Source of the DNA: Methanomethylovorans hollandica DSM 15978
GTDB taxonomy: Archaea; Halobacteriota; Methanosarcinia; Methanosarcinales; Methanosarcinaceae
Direction of reading: 5' to 3'
DNA length: 64,000 nt
NCBI RefSeq assembly: GCF_000328665.1
Contig: NC_019977.1
Span: 2,364,905-2,428,904, forward strand
Numbering within the stretch: the first letter of the stretch is position 1; each line of letters begins with the position of its first letter. The notes below the pieces were generated by a model. The model saw only the letters and a list, made by a program, of their open reading frames with translations. It was not told where the DNA came from and ran no database searches. Position numbers and translations under genes: made by a program. Shown piece by piece: positions 37,670 through 48,100 of the stretch.

Positions 37670-38218
37670 ATGAAAGAGATACGAATACACGGCCGGGGAG
37701 GCCAGGGTTCGGTCACTGCTGCCGAGCTTTTAGCCGTTGCAGCTTTTGCTGATGGGAAATTCAGCCAGGCGTTCCCAGCTTTTGGAGTGGAAAGAAGAGG
37801 AGCACCTGTACAGGCGTTCACAAGAATGGATGACACGCCTATAAGACTCAGAAGCCAGGTATACGAACCTGACTACGTCATCGTGCAGGACCCTACCCTT
37901 ATAGAGGTAGTAGATGTTGCAAGTGGCCTGAAGGAAGATGGAATAATTATCATAAACAGTGAATTTGACCCCTCGACTTTCAAACTCAACACTAAGGCCA
38001 AAGTTGTAACCGTTAATGCCACAAAGATCGCACTTGAGATCATTGGCAGACCAATAGTCAATACAGTGCTACTCGGAGCCTTTGCGGGGGCTACCGGTAA
38101 TATAAGGCCTGAGTCTATCAAGGAAGCGGTTAAAGAGAGATTCCCGGGCAAAGTAGGAGAGAGAAATGCTGAAGCCATCCAACAGGCATACGACATGATG
38201 AAGGAGGCCAATGTATGA
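37670..38218 (+). CDS. porC: Pyruvate:ferredoxin oxidoreductase, gamma subunit
   Basis: The gamma subunit (182 residues) of pyruvate synthase, which in methanogens mainly makes pyruvate from acetyl-CoA and CO2 with reduced ferredoxin. Signature [16 protein letters not shown] at the N-terminus and [16 protein letters not shown] near 35-50. The ATG at 37670 has GGAG 9 bases upstream; a GTG at 37655 in the same frame is less likely. First gene of porCDAB; it overlaps porD by 4 bases. Confidence 0.95.
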   Translation: MKEIRIHGRGGQGSVTAAELLAVAAFADGKFSQAFPAFGVERRGAPVQAFTRMDDTPIRLRSQVYEPDYVIVQDPTLIEVVDVASGLKEDGIIIINSEFDPSTFKLNTKAKVVTVNATKIALEIIGRPIVNTVLLGAFAGATGNIRPESIKEAVKERFPGKVGERNAEAIQQAYDMMKEANV

Positions 38219-38475
38219 AGATAACTATCGGAGGAGTCTGTGAACCCGCCACCACATTGGCCAACAAGACTGGTGGCTGGAGAACTTTCAAGCCTGTGTA
38301 CGACTATGACAAATGTATCAAATGCAAGCTGTGCGAGCTGTTGTGCCCGGACATGGCCGTGTTGCCCCGAGAGGACGGATATTTCCAGTTCGACTATGAT
38401 TATTGCAAAGGATGCGGTGTATGCGCCAACGAATGTCCTAAGACGGCTATAACCATGGTACTGGAGGAGAAGTAA
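38215..38475 (+). CDS. porD: Pyruvate:ferredoxin oxidoreductase, delta subunit
   Basis: An 86-residue ferredoxin-like subunit with two [4Fe-4S] motifs, [12 protein letters not shown] and [12 protein letters not shown], which pass electrons between the TPP subunit and external ferredoxin. Translationally coupled to porC (4-base overlap) and to porA (TAATG, 1-base overlap). Confidence 0.95.
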   Translation: MKITIGGVCEPATTLANKTGGWRTFKPVYDYDKCIKCKLCELLCPDMAVLPREDGYFQFDYDYCKGCGVCANECPKTAITMVLEEK

Positions 38476-39689
38476 TGACAACCAAAGGAAAACTTGAAAA
38501 GGAAAAAATGGTCGTCGTAGAGGGGTCTTATGCTGTGGCACATGCTGTAAAAATATGCAGGCCCAATGTTATATCTGCTTACCCGATAACTCCGCAAACC
38601 CATATTGTGGAAGGATTATCTAAGTTCATGGCTGACGGAGAGATCCAAAACTGTGAGTACATAAATGTGGAGTCCGAGTTCTCAGCGCTTTCTGCACTTG
38701 TGGGCTCCTCAGCCGTGGGAGCAAGGTGCTACTCTGCCACAACGTCCCAGGGTCTTGAGTTGATGCATGAAGTGCTGTTCAACGTGTCTGGTATGAGACT
38801 ACCCATAGTCATGACCGTAGTGAACAGAGCTGTGAGCGCACCCATCAACATCTGGAACGATCATCAGGACGCAATATCTCAGAGAGATACCGGCTGGATA
38901 CAATTGTACGCAGAGGATCTGCAGGAAGCAGCTGATATGACCGCACAGGCATTCAAAATTGCAGAGGACAAGGAAGTGCTTATGCCTGTTATGGCGTGTA
39001 TGGATGGTTTCATCCTGTCCCATGTATACGAGCCTGTGATATTGCTGGAACAGGAACTTACTGATGAATATTTACCAACATATGAACCTCTTAACACACT
39101 GGACCCAAAGAAACCCATGAGCTTTGGTACTCTGGCTGATCCGAATTGCTATACTGAGTTCAGATATCTCCAACAGAAGGCTATGGAAAATGCTCTGAAG
39201 AAGATAGAGGATGCGGCAAATGAGTTTTATGATGTGTTCGGCAGATACTATGGCGGACTCATTGATGAATACCAAACTGAGGATGCTGATATAATTCTCA
39301 TGGCAATGGGTTCCATCGTGGGTACCATTAAGGATACCATTGATAAGCTGAGACAGAAGGGTGTGAAGGTAGGTTTGCTGAAGGTCAGGTCTTTCAGGCC
39401 ATTCCCGGCAGAGGCGATCAGGGAAGCAATCAAGGATGCAAAGGTCGTTGCTGTCCTAGATAAGAACATCTCACTGGGACTTAACGAAGGTGCTCTGTTC
39501 ACAGAAACCAAATCCTGCCTGTACAACACCAAGAACCGTGTACCTGTCGTGGGTTACATGATAGGCCATGGAGGCCGTGACATACGCATGAGCACTATAG
39601 AGAATATCATATCTGAGGCTCAGGAAGTAATGAAGACTGGTATTAAGCTCGAAAGCCAGTTCACTGATGTGAGGGAGGAACTACTATGA
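38475..39689 (+). CDS. porA: Pyruvate:ferredoxin oxidoreductase, alpha subunit
   Basis: The 404-residue alpha subunit. [12 protein letters not shown] near 35, [20 protein letters not shown] near 60-80 (pyrimidine-binding region) and FRPFPAEAI near 310 are the family hallmarks. It forms the active site together with porB. The last four bases overlap the porB start. Confidence 0.95.
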   Translation: MTTKGKLEKEKMVVVEGSYAVAHAVKICRPNVISAYPITPQTHIVEGLSKFMADGEIQNCEYINVESEFSALSALVGSSAVGARCYSATTSQGLELMHEVLFNVSGMRLPIVMTVVNRAVSAPINIWNDHQDAISQRDTGWIQLYAEDLQEAADMTAQAFKIAEDKEVLMPVMACMDGFILSHVYEPVILLEQELTDEYLPTYEPLNTLDPKKPMSFGTLADPNCYTEFRYLQQKAMENALKKIEDAANEFYDVFGRYYGGLIDEYQTEDADIILMAMGSIVGTIKDTIDKLRQKGVKVGLLKVRSFRPFPAEAIREAIKDAKVVAVLDKNISLGLNEGALFTETKSCLYNTKNRVPVVGYMIGHGGRDIRMSTIENIISEAQEVMKTGIKLESQFTDVREELL

Positions 39690-40558
39690 AACACCTTTTA
39701 GTCTCAGGACATAGGGGATGTGCAGGCTGCTGTGATGCAATGGCGACAAAGTTTACCCTTATGGGGGCAGGCGAGGATTGTATAGTAGTCAGTCCTACCG
39801 GCTGTCTTGAAGTCATGACAACTCCTTTCCCTGAAACTTCATGGAATGTGCCCTGGATACACTCGCTATTTGAAAATGCCGCTGCAGTGGCATCTGGTAT
39901 TGAGGCAGCACTGAAAGCTCTGGGAAAGAAGGGTAACACCAGGATTGTTGCCATTGGTGGTGACGGTGCAACTATGGATATTGGTCTGCAGGCTATTTCC
40001 GGAGCTTTTGAAAGAGGGCACGACTTCACCTATGTCTGTATAGACAATGAAGCTTACATGAACACCGGAGTGCAGAGAAGTAGTGGAACCCCGTTTAATG
40101 CTTCAACTACTACAAGTCCTGCCGGAAAGGTTTCTTTTGGCAACCAGCGGCCTAAAAAGAACATGCCTGCCATCATCGCAGCACACGGTTCCCCGTATGT
40201 GGCCACCACATCCCTTGCATATGGCAAGGACATGATAGCAAAGGTGAAGAAAGCCACTGAAACACCGGGTCCCACATATATACACTGCCACGCCCCCTGT
40301 ACAACGGGCTGGGGATTCGATACTTCCAAGACAGTGGAAGTTGCCCGGATGGCTGTAAAGACCGGTCTGTGGCCCCTGTTCGAAATGGAAAATGGGGAGA
40401 TCACAAAGGTCAGAAAGATAGGTACACCATCACCGGTTGAGGATTATCTCAAGATGCAGAGCCGCTTCAAGCACCTGTTCAACAAGGAAGGCGGTGCTGA
40501 AGAGATAGCCAAGATACAAGCCATCGCTGACAAGAACATCGAGCACTACGGGCTTTAA
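39686..40558 (+). CDS. porB: Pyruvate:ferredoxin oxidoreductase, beta subunit (TPP-binding)
   Basis: A 290-residue subunit that binds thiamine diphosphate and one [4Fe-4S] cluster. The cluster ligands include GCAGCCDA near residues 12-16 and later cysteines (in SPTGCLEV and HAPCTTGW). The TPP motif is [12 protein letters not shown] near 92-103, with [12 protein letters not shown] after it. Last gene of the operon, followed by T-rich termination sequence. Confidence 0.95.
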   Translation: MKHLLVSGHRGCAGCCDAMATKFTLMGAGEDCIVVSPTGCLEVMTTPFPETSWNVPWIHSLFENAAAVASGIEAALKALGKKGNTRIVAIGGDGATMDIGLQAISGAFERGHDFTYVCIDNEAYMNTGVQRSSGTPFNASTTTSPAGKVSFGNQRPKKNMPAIIAAHGSPYVATTSLAYGKDMIAKVKKATETPGPTYIHCHAPCTTGWGFDTSKTVEVARMAVKTGLWPLFEMENGEITKVRKIGTPSPVEDYLKMQSRFKHLFNKEGGAEEIAKIQAIADKNIEHYGL

Positions 40559-40572
40559 AGGCCTGTAGACAT

Positions 40573-40618
40573 TATTTTTTTTGTGTTTTTTTCCTCTTGA
40601 TTTTTTCTTTTCTAAAAA
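40573..40618 (+). terminator. T-rich terminator after por operon
   Basis: Starting 14 bases after the porB stop are runs of 8 and 7 Ts followed by further T clusters, with no strong hairpin, as is usual for archaeal oligo-T termination. Confidence 0.6.
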
Positions 40619-40651
40619 AGTGATAAGAACTATCAGTTACTATCTACCTGC

Positions 40652-41305
40652 ATGCATGCTGAGGAAAATATCCCTGACAACACCGACAACTTTGAAGGTA
40701 TCTTCTCACTTCTGCGGGAGGTGTATCCTGATGCTGCCCCCGCCCTGTATTTTAGTTCTCCTCTGGAACTTCTGGTGGCTACCATTCTCTCAGCCCAGTG
40801 CACGGACCGCCAGGTGAACCAGGTCACCCAATCCCTGTTCAAGAGATATCGCACTCTGGAAGATTATGCCGCTGCCGATGTATCAGCATTTGGAAAGGAA
40901 ATATATTCCACGGGCTTCTATCACCAGAAAGCGAAACACATCATCGAAAGCGCTCGGATCATGCTTACAGATTTTGGAGGCAAGGTACCCGACACCATGG
41001 AAGACTTACTGCAGCTTCCCGGTGTCGGCAGGAAAACTGCAAATATAGTTCTGTCCAGAGCCTTTGGGAAAATAGAGGGTATTGCAGTGGACACCCATGT
41101 GAAAAGATTATCAAATCGTCTCGGCTTCACCCAACACGAAGACCCGGAAAAGATAGAGAAGGACCTCATGAGGATCGCAAAAAGAGAGGATCTGGAAACA
41201 CTTTCGATGACTCTCATCCTGCACGGGCGCAATGTATGTATGGCGCGCAATCCGAAATGTGTGGAATGTGTTGTAAAGGAGTTGTGTCCATCGAGCAGAG
41301 CATAA
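40652..41305 (+). CDS. nth: Endonuclease III (DNA glycosylase/AP lyase)
   Basis: A base-excision repair glycosylase for oxidised pyrimidines. It has SAQCTDRQVN near 48, the helix-hairpin-helix LPGVGRKTANIVL with the catalytic lysine, VDTHVKRL with the catalytic aspartate, and a C-terminal iron-sulfur loop C-x6-C-x2-C-x5-C (CMARNPKCVECVVKELC). 217 residues, full length. It stands alone between the por operon and the SulP transporter. Confidence 0.95.
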   Translation: MHAEENIPDNTDNFEGIFSLLREVYPDAAPALYFSSPLELLVATILSAQCTDRQVNQVTQSLFKRYRTLEDYAAADVSAFGKEIYSTGFYHQKAKHIIESARIMLTDFGGKVPDTMEDLLQLPGVGRKTANIVLSRAFGKIEGIAVDTHVKRLSNRLGFTQHEDPEKIEKDLMRIAKREDLETLSMTLILHGRNVCMARNPKCVECVVKELCPSSRA

Positions 41306-41491
41306 TAGAATAAAAACAAACCTATTTTACTTCTTTCATGTTTATCTGGAATGTTATGTAAGTTTGATGTTTCAAACAAACCCTAATCTCAGGAAGCATC
41401 TCATATCTTCCATTTTTATCTCTAATAGATTTTCATTATAGATAAATTATAAATATATGGTCATTGCTCTACTGCCCTTGATGAACAATTA

Positions 41492-43180
41492 ATGCCGCGT
41501 GTCGAGCAAGATAACATGGATGTAAAAACCGGAATTTCTGGGTATTTTAAGGAATCGTTTTTAAGTGACCTCAAAGCAGGTTTTATTACAGCTATCGTGG
41601 CACTGCCACTTGCTATTGCTTTTGCCATCGCATCCGGCGTTGAGCCGGTGATGGGTCTTTATACGGCAGTGATAGCAGGAATGCTAGTTTCTGCCACTGG
41701 CGGTTCCAAGTATTCTATAACAGGACCTACCGGTGCTATGACCGTCATCATCCTGTCCACACTGCACAGCTATGGATTAGAAGGACTCCTCCTTGCAGGC
41801 TTTCTTGCAGGTATCTTCCAGATACTCTTTGGTCTGTTCAAGCTGGGTAAAGTAGTCAAATACATACCATTGCCTGTAATATCCGGATTCACAAGTGGTA
41901 TTGGTGCTATTATATTGATAGGACAGGTACCAAATGCTCTGGGCATGGTGATCCCTGCTAAAGAATACGCATGGGAAACTGTTGTTGCAATTATAGAAAA
42001 TATCAGTGCTGCAAACACGACTGCACTATTGATCTGCATAGCTACTATCGTACTCTTGCTCTATCTGCCAGGGATACTTACCAAAGTAAAGTATCTGAAC
42101 AGCCTTCCTGCCTCTATAGTAGCACTGATACTATCTGTATTGGCAATATATTATATGAAGATCGATATCCCCCTGGTGGGCAGCATCCCCACTGGCCTCC
42201 CGAGCATACAGATGATCAATCTCAATCCGCAGCTGGTGCTAACTGTCCTCCCGGCTGCGCTTACCATCGCACTTCTCGGAACTATTGAAGCTTTGCTCTG
42301 TGCAGTGGTCTGCGATGGTATGACAAATACAAAACATGACAGCAACAGAGAACTCATGGGACAGGGACTGGGAAATATCATTTTACCTTTCTTCTCAGGC
42401 ATCCCCTGTACAGCCGCCATCGCAAGGAGTGCTGTGAACATAAGGGAAGGAGCAAAGACCCAAGTGTCCGGGATAATCCATGCCCTCATATTATTTACAA
42501 TACTTCTCTTCTTCGGCCCTATAGCTGCATTCATTCCGAAAGCCTACCTTGCAGGGGTGTTGATCCTGGTTTCCCTCAGGATGATCAACATCACCGAGTT
42601 CAAGACCATCATGCATATCAGTAAAATGGATACCACTGTCCTAATCGCCACATTTATTCTTACGGTGTTCACAGACCTGGTATTTGCAGTGCAGATGGGT
42701 ATGTTCCTTGCAATAATCCTGCTGTTCATCAGACTCACTAACGTCATCGATATCCAGACAATGGAAAACTACGACAAATCAACAGGCATTAACGCTACTA
42801 TCTTTGCAGACCCGTATCTGGAAAAGAATGTTTCTGTATACACTCTCAACGGACCATTCTTCTTCGGGGCCATGAACGTTTTCGAAAGCAAGATCAACGA
42901 GCACATTAACATCAGCAGGCCTCATATAATACTGCGCATGCGCTATGTACCATTCATAGATAGTACAGGCCTTGAGAGGCTTAGAAGCTTCATAAATATG
43001 AGCAAGAAAAAGAATCAGAAAGTCTACCTCACATCAATACAACCTGAAGTGATGAAAAGAATGAAGAGTGACGAACATCTGATGGAACTTATGGAGAAAC
43101 AGCATGTGCTTACATTCGAGCATACACAGGAAGCTCTGGAATACGTCAAGAAGCAATCCAGAAGTGAGAAAGTAGCGTGA
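41492..43180 (+). CDS. SulP-family inorganic anion transporter with STAS domain
   Basis: A 562-residue membrane protein. It opens with GYFKESFLSDLKAG and the first-helix pattern ALPLAIAFAIASGVEP, and continues with SKYSITGPTGAMTVII near 70-85. About 11-13 membrane segments run to residue 420. A cytosolic STAS domain covers about 440-550 (FFFGAMNVFES, IILRMRYVPFIDSTGLERL). Family members move sulfate, bicarbonate or other anions; a bicarbonate or sulfate role would both suit a methanogen. Start could be ATG 41492 or 41516. ATTATAAATATATG near 41447-41460 is a plausible TATA box. Confidence 0.88.
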   Translation: MPRVEQDNMDVKTGISGYFKESFLSDLKAGFITAIVALPLAIAFAIASGVEPVMGLYTAVIAGMLVSATGGSKYSITGPTGAMTVIILSTLHSYGLEGLLLAGFLAGIFQILFGLFKLGKVVKYIPLPVISGFTSGIGAIILIGQVPNALGMVIPAKEYAWETVVAIIENISAANTTALLICIATIVLLLYLPGILTKVKYLNSLPASIVALILSVLAIYYMKIDIPLVGSIPTGLPSIQMINLNPQLVLTVLPAALTIALLGTIEALLCAVVCDGMTNTKHDSNRELMGQGLGNIILPFFSGIPCTAAIARSAVNIREGAKTQVSGIIHALILFTILLFFGPIAAFIPKAYLAGVLILVSLRMINITEFKTIMHISKMDTTVLIATFILTVFTDLVFAVQMGMFLAIILLFIRLTNVIDIQTMENYDKSTGINATIFADPYLEKNVSVYTLNGPFFFGAMNVFESKINEHINISRPHIILRMRYVPFIDSTGLERLRSFINMSKKKNQKVYLTSIQPEVMKRMKSDEHLMELMEKQHVLTFEHTQEALEYVKKQSRSEKVA

Positions 43181-43207
43181 TATAAAAAGTGATGATTGAA
43201 CTTGACC

Positions 43208-43573
43208 TCAAAGCTCAACCATTATCCCATACCCAAACTTATCCGTAGGCCTCTTGAAAAAGCCAAATTTTTCATAAAAGGCTTCTTTTCCTTTTGCAGA
43301 CATCAGGGTCATGTACGAATAATCCTGCACATTCTATTGCAGATAAGACATTATCTTTTTCATCAATGCAGTGTCGAGACCTTGATTCTGGCATTTGGAT
43401 AAAACAATAACATCTGCAACGAAATAGATGAAACTATGATCTTCTACCAAACGGGACATGCTAATATGATCATTTTTCACCGCACAAACACAGTAAATGG
43501 AATTATTGAGGCTTTTCTTCAAGGCAATAATCTATAGTATCCATTTCATCAAGTAATATATAGTGTGATCATA
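43208..43573 (-). pseudogene. Decayed GNAT acetyltransferase with in-frame TAG
   Basis: Reading from 43573 down to the TGA at 43208-43210 gives the outline of a small GNAT: KSLNNSIYCVCAVKND, then FIYFVADVIVLSKCQNQG, KKIMSYLQ, a TAG codon (43334-43336), and in the same frame MTLMSAKGKEAFYEKFGF with KRPTDKFGYG. A one-base frameshift near 43520 separates LLDEMDTIDYCLE from KSLNNS. About 25 N-terminal residues of the family are missing, and the acetyl-CoA loop is degenerate. It begins immediately after the stop of the aldo/keto reductase gene. Most likely a dying gene. The TAG alone could in principle be read as pyrrolysine in a pyl-encoding methanogen. Confidence 0.6.
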
Positions 43574-43579
43574 AATCCC

Positions 43580-44785
43580 TCAGAAGCTATCACTTGCGAA
43601 CAGCTGCTTAGCAAACTCTATCCTCTTCTCCATATCCGGCCCTTCAAACTCTTCCACAACCTTCTCAAGTAGTTGCGGTATTGGAAGGTGTTGTGGGCAG
43701 GCATTAAGACATTGATCGCATTGCACACATTGGGATGCTAAATTTTTTTCGGCTCCCCTTAAAATGCCTCCGAGCTTTGCGGCATACATCACCATCAACC
43801 TATCTTTCCCATCGAACATATACAAATTGTTGTACATTTCAAAACAGGCAGGAATGTCCACTCTTTGAGGACAGGGCATACAGTATCTGCATCCTGTACA
43901 GTTTATTTTCATCAGTTCTCTGTACTTATCCGCAACCATTTTAATAAGCTCAAGCTCTTTAGGGTTCAAAGAATCAGCAAGACCTTCCTCTGCAAATTTT
44001 AGGTTCTCTTCTACCTGATAATGTTCATTCATACCTGAGAGCACTACAGTGACAGCAGGATGGCTCCAGACCCAGCGCAATGCCCACTCCACAGGACCGC
44101 GCTTGACATCAGCTTTGTTCCAGATATCCATTACCTCAGCGGGGACCGGGGATGCCAGATTGCCACCCCTTAATGGCTCCATGATCACAACTCCAAGGTC
44201 ACGGGAAGCAGCATATTCAAGTCCCTTTCTTCCTGCCTGTATATTTTCATCCAGGAAATTATACTGTATCTGGCAGAAATCCCAGTCATAGCCATCCACA
44301 ATATCCTTAAAATCCTCGGCATTACCATGATAGGAAAATCCTGCGTTGATGATGCGGCTATCAGCCTTGGCCCTGTCAAGAAAATCAGTGACACCCAAGT
44401 CCCGGATATTCTCCCAGCTACTCCCTACAAGACTGTGTATAAGATAATAGTCAATGTGATCTGTATTCAATTTCTCAAGTTGTTTTTTAAGGAACATATC
44501 CATGTCCTTCGGGCTTTTTACCATCCATTGGGGCTGTTTTGTGGCAAGTTTAACCTTTTCCCTGTACCCTTCTGCAAGAGCTCTCCCGAGGAATGGCTCG
44601 CTTTCTCCCATATGATAAGGCCATGCAGTATCTACATAATTGACACCGTTATCTATTGCATGGCGGATCATCTGAGTGGCTTTTTCCTCATCAATGCTGC
44701 CGTCCTGTTTGACGGGAAGGCGCATGGCCCCAAAACCAAGTATAGAAAGCTTATCTCCATTCTTTGGCATTTTCCTGTATAACAT
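43580..44785 (-). CDS. Aldo/keto reductase with C-terminal ferredoxin-type clusters
   Basis: A 401-residue protein. The aldo/keto reductase barrel (about 1-290) begins MPKNGDKLSILGFGAMRLP, has DTAWPYHMGESE with the catalytic tyrosine, and ATKQPQW. The C-terminus carries two cysteine motifs, CTGCRYCMPCP (about 300) and CVQCDQCLNACPQ (about 358), typical of COG1453 members that couple the reductase to ferredoxin. GAGGAG precedes the ATG. The substrate is unknown. Transcribed alone. Confidence 0.88.
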   Translation of the reverse strand: MLYRKMPKNGDKLSILGFGAMRLPVKQDGSIDEEKATQMIRHAIDNGVNYVDTAWPYHMGESEPFLGRALAEGYREKVKLATKQPQWMVKSPKDMDMFLKKQLEKLNTDHIDYYLIHSLVGSSWENIRDLGVTDFLDRAKADSRIINAGFSYHGNAEDFKDIVDGYDWDFCQIQYNFLDENIQAGRKGLEYAASRDLGVVIMEPLRGGNLASPVPAEVMDIWNKADVKRGPVEWALRWVWSHPAVTVVLSGMNEHYQVEENLKFAEEGLADSLNPKELELIKMVADKYRELMKINCTGCRYCMPCPQRVDIPACFEMYNNLYMFDGKDRLMVMYAAKLGGILRGAEKNLASQCVQCDQCLNACPQHLPIPQLLEKVVEEFEGPDMEKRIEFAKQLFASDSF

Positions 44786-45186
44786 AATACTCCTCTTTGA
44801 TCCAAAATTAATAACAAATAATTATGTAAAGATCATTTTTTAGATATTCCTTGCCGTATCAACTGAAATGATATTTCTCTCAGGATATCCAGCTGATCAC
44901 CTCAAATTATCCCATTGGGGACAAAACCAGTCTTACAACAGTCTTTTCCTGATCACATAATAGTAGCCATTAGTAATTCTTACTGTGCTTCCTGTACCAA
45001 GAAGTTTGTGTTCATGCCTTAAGCTTTTGATTTGTATATGTTTTTACCCATATTATTTACTTTATTTTGCAAATGGCTTAACTCTCGAGATTTATATAAA
45101 TCAACAATGTGCATATAGGTGCATTTTATTATGTTCATAGCTGTTATATCAATGACCAGATAGTTTTGAACTTACGGTGAAAAGCC
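44786..45186. other. 401-base divergent promoter region
   Basis: No gene. TTTATATAAA (45091-45100) is a strong TATA box for the large surface protein, with a predicted start near 45125 and GGTGA before its ATG. The left part, upstream of the aldo/keto reductase, shows only AT-rich sequence with no distinct dyad. Confidence 0.55.
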
Positions 45187-48100
45187 ATGAGTATGAAAAA
45201 CGTAATTATCTGGTCTCTTTTTATATTGTTGACCATCGTTCCTCTTGCAGGATGTGATGTAAACAGTTCTGTTATGTTTGTTGACACAAATGAAACTGAA
45301 TACTATGAGTTTAATGCAACAAAAGATGAAAATCAAGTTGAAATGATAGATTTTAATGTAAATGATACAGAAAATTATAACTGGAGTATTATAAGTGCTG
45401 AAATTCAAATAAATCAGACTTTTGATGCTGCAGCAATTTCAGTTTCCTTAAAAACACCGGTTGTCTACGTTGATACAGATGGAACCGGAAATTACAACTG
45501 TGATGGAGCAAACGATCACATTCAAATAAATCAGGCCTTATCATATATAAATGGACGTGGAGGCGGTACTGTTTACCTAAGGGGTCCAAATACATACTGG
45601 ATCGATAGTACTCTGAATATAGGTGCTGACACTGTCCTTACAGGTGACCCGACAGCTGAGATCAAATTGGTTGCAAATGCCGGTTGGGCATCACAGGTTC
45701 CGCTAATAAGGGGTAACATCGGAGCCGACAATATTGTGATCACCGGATTTACTATCGACGGTAACAGCGAATCACAATCCGGGATAACCAAAGGTCAAGG
45801 ATATTATAATCTGATATTGTTCCAGAACTCAAATAATGTCGAAGTATCCCGTATGCGTCTGGAATGGGGTACAGGCGATGGAATGAAAGTTTACAGTGGT
45901 AGCGAAATTAAATTCCTTCACAATGATGTGTACAAGCTCGGTCATGATGCATGTTATATTCTGTATTCGAACAACGGGGAATGCGCATACAATACCGTGA
46001 TGATGCGAACGAATAGTGCGTGCCGCATTACATGTGGATCAAATATCACTGTTCATGATAATGTTTTCTACTCTGATCTATCAGGAGGCGAATCCACAGG
46101 CCCGGCTATAGAGATCGATAAAACAAATACAGGCAGTACTGCAGTATTTGATGATATAGAGATCTACAATAATAAGATATATTCAATTAATGGAGCAGGT
46201 ATCTGGATGTTTGCAGGATATCCGGATAATGTGATCCGAGCAAAGAACGTTAATATACACCATAATACTTTTAGTAAAGTCGGACAGTATACTGCAAATA
46301 CAGGATACAGTAATGCAGCGATCGTGATCCAAAACTTTGACAACACTATCATCGAGAACAATGTATTTGATGATGGTGGCCATGCAGCAATTAAATGGTA
46401 TGTGTGGTCCGGGCACATCACACAGCAAAAAGCAGAGTTCACCACCTATGTGAGGAACAATATCATAATGAATAATGACGGAGTAAGCGGAGTTACTGGC
46501 TCAGGCGTGGGTATATGGAACACACAACCATCCTACGCGAAGTTCATTGTCCAGAATAATAACATCTACAACAATGAGAATGGACAAACCTATGGCTCAG
46601 GTTTCACAATGAGCAATAACCTGAATGTTGATCCACATTGTGTTGATCAAACCAATTCAAAACTCAGCTCACGTGACTACCATCTTAAGAGCAAGGTAGG
46701 CCGTTATTCAAGTGGCAAGTGGGTAACAGACTCAATATCGAGTCCACTGATAGATGCGGGTAATTCCAAATGTGCTTGCAGCAGCGAACCCTCTCCGAAT
46801 GGCGGAGTAATAAACATTGGACGATATGGTAACACTGCCGAAGCTTCCAAGAGTGGGTCATCTGTTCCGATAGCAGATAATTCACCTGTGTCAAACGCCG
46901 GAAACAACAAAGCTGCTACAGCTGGTTCTGCGGTAATTTTCGATGCCAGTGCATCAACAGATGATAAAGGCATAGCCTCTTACTCATGGGATTTCGATGC
47001 TTCGAACGGTATAACATCCGAAGCCATAGGTAAGACAGCCACCAAGACATATGCAGCTGCGGGAAACTATACGGTCACACTTACTGTCACTGATACAAGT
47101 GGACAGAGATCAACAGATACATTAGACGTAGTTGTCACTACTGCGATTTCAAATCAGATAGATGATTCACTAACTGTTTATGACAACAGATTACGTGAAG
47201 CAGCCCCGAGTACTGTTTATTCCGATTCCAATTATATTGATATCGGACAGGCAGGAACTCGTTACAGGGATCTGATGTGGTTCGATCTTAGTGAGTACAA
47301 GACAACAGATACCATATCTAAGGCGACACTTTCATTGTACTGGTATTATCCAGCTGGTGCTACTCGCGCTTCCGATACTGTAGTGGAGATCTACAGACCA
47401 CTTGAATGGGATCCAAAGTATGTAAGCTGGAACTCCAGAACCTCCACTTCTACATGGAGCACAGCCGGAGGAAACTGGTATGATAAGAACGGTGTTGCTC
47501 AGGGCAGTACACCGTACACATCCCTTAAATTCCCGGCCAGGACAGTGCCTGGTAACAAATACTATGATTTCGATGTCACTCAGCTGGTGCAGGAATATGT
47601 GAGTGGTAAGAATAAGAACAATGGATTCTTCCTCAAGGCCAGGACAGAGAATGGTAATTATATTGCATTCTACAGCTCACAATGGACAAATGCAGCTCAG
47701 AGACCGAAATTAACAGTGGTTGCTACAGCAGCTTCTGTAGATGATTCACCTGTGGCAAACGCTGGAGACAACAAAGCTGCTACAGCTGGTTCTGCGGTAA
47801 TTTTCGATGCCAGTGCATCAACAGATGATAAAGGCATAGCCTCTTACTCATGGGATTTCGATGCTTCGAACGGTATAACATCCGAAGCCATAGGCAAGAC
47901 AGCTACCAGGACATACGCAGCTGCAGGAAACTATACGGTCACACTTACTGTCACTGATACGAACGGACAGAAGTCAATCGATACTGTAAACGTAATTGTC
48001 AGCAGCACACCAGTCACAAATACTGTATCTGTTCTTTATGACAATAGATTGGTTGAGTCATCTAAAACTATGGTCTATTCCACTTCAAATTACCTTGATA

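Noticed and set aside
43196..43402. 68-codon plus-strand frame after the SulP gene
   Set aside because: It is the complement of the decayed acetyltransferase, whose minus-strand frame shows real protein similarity.
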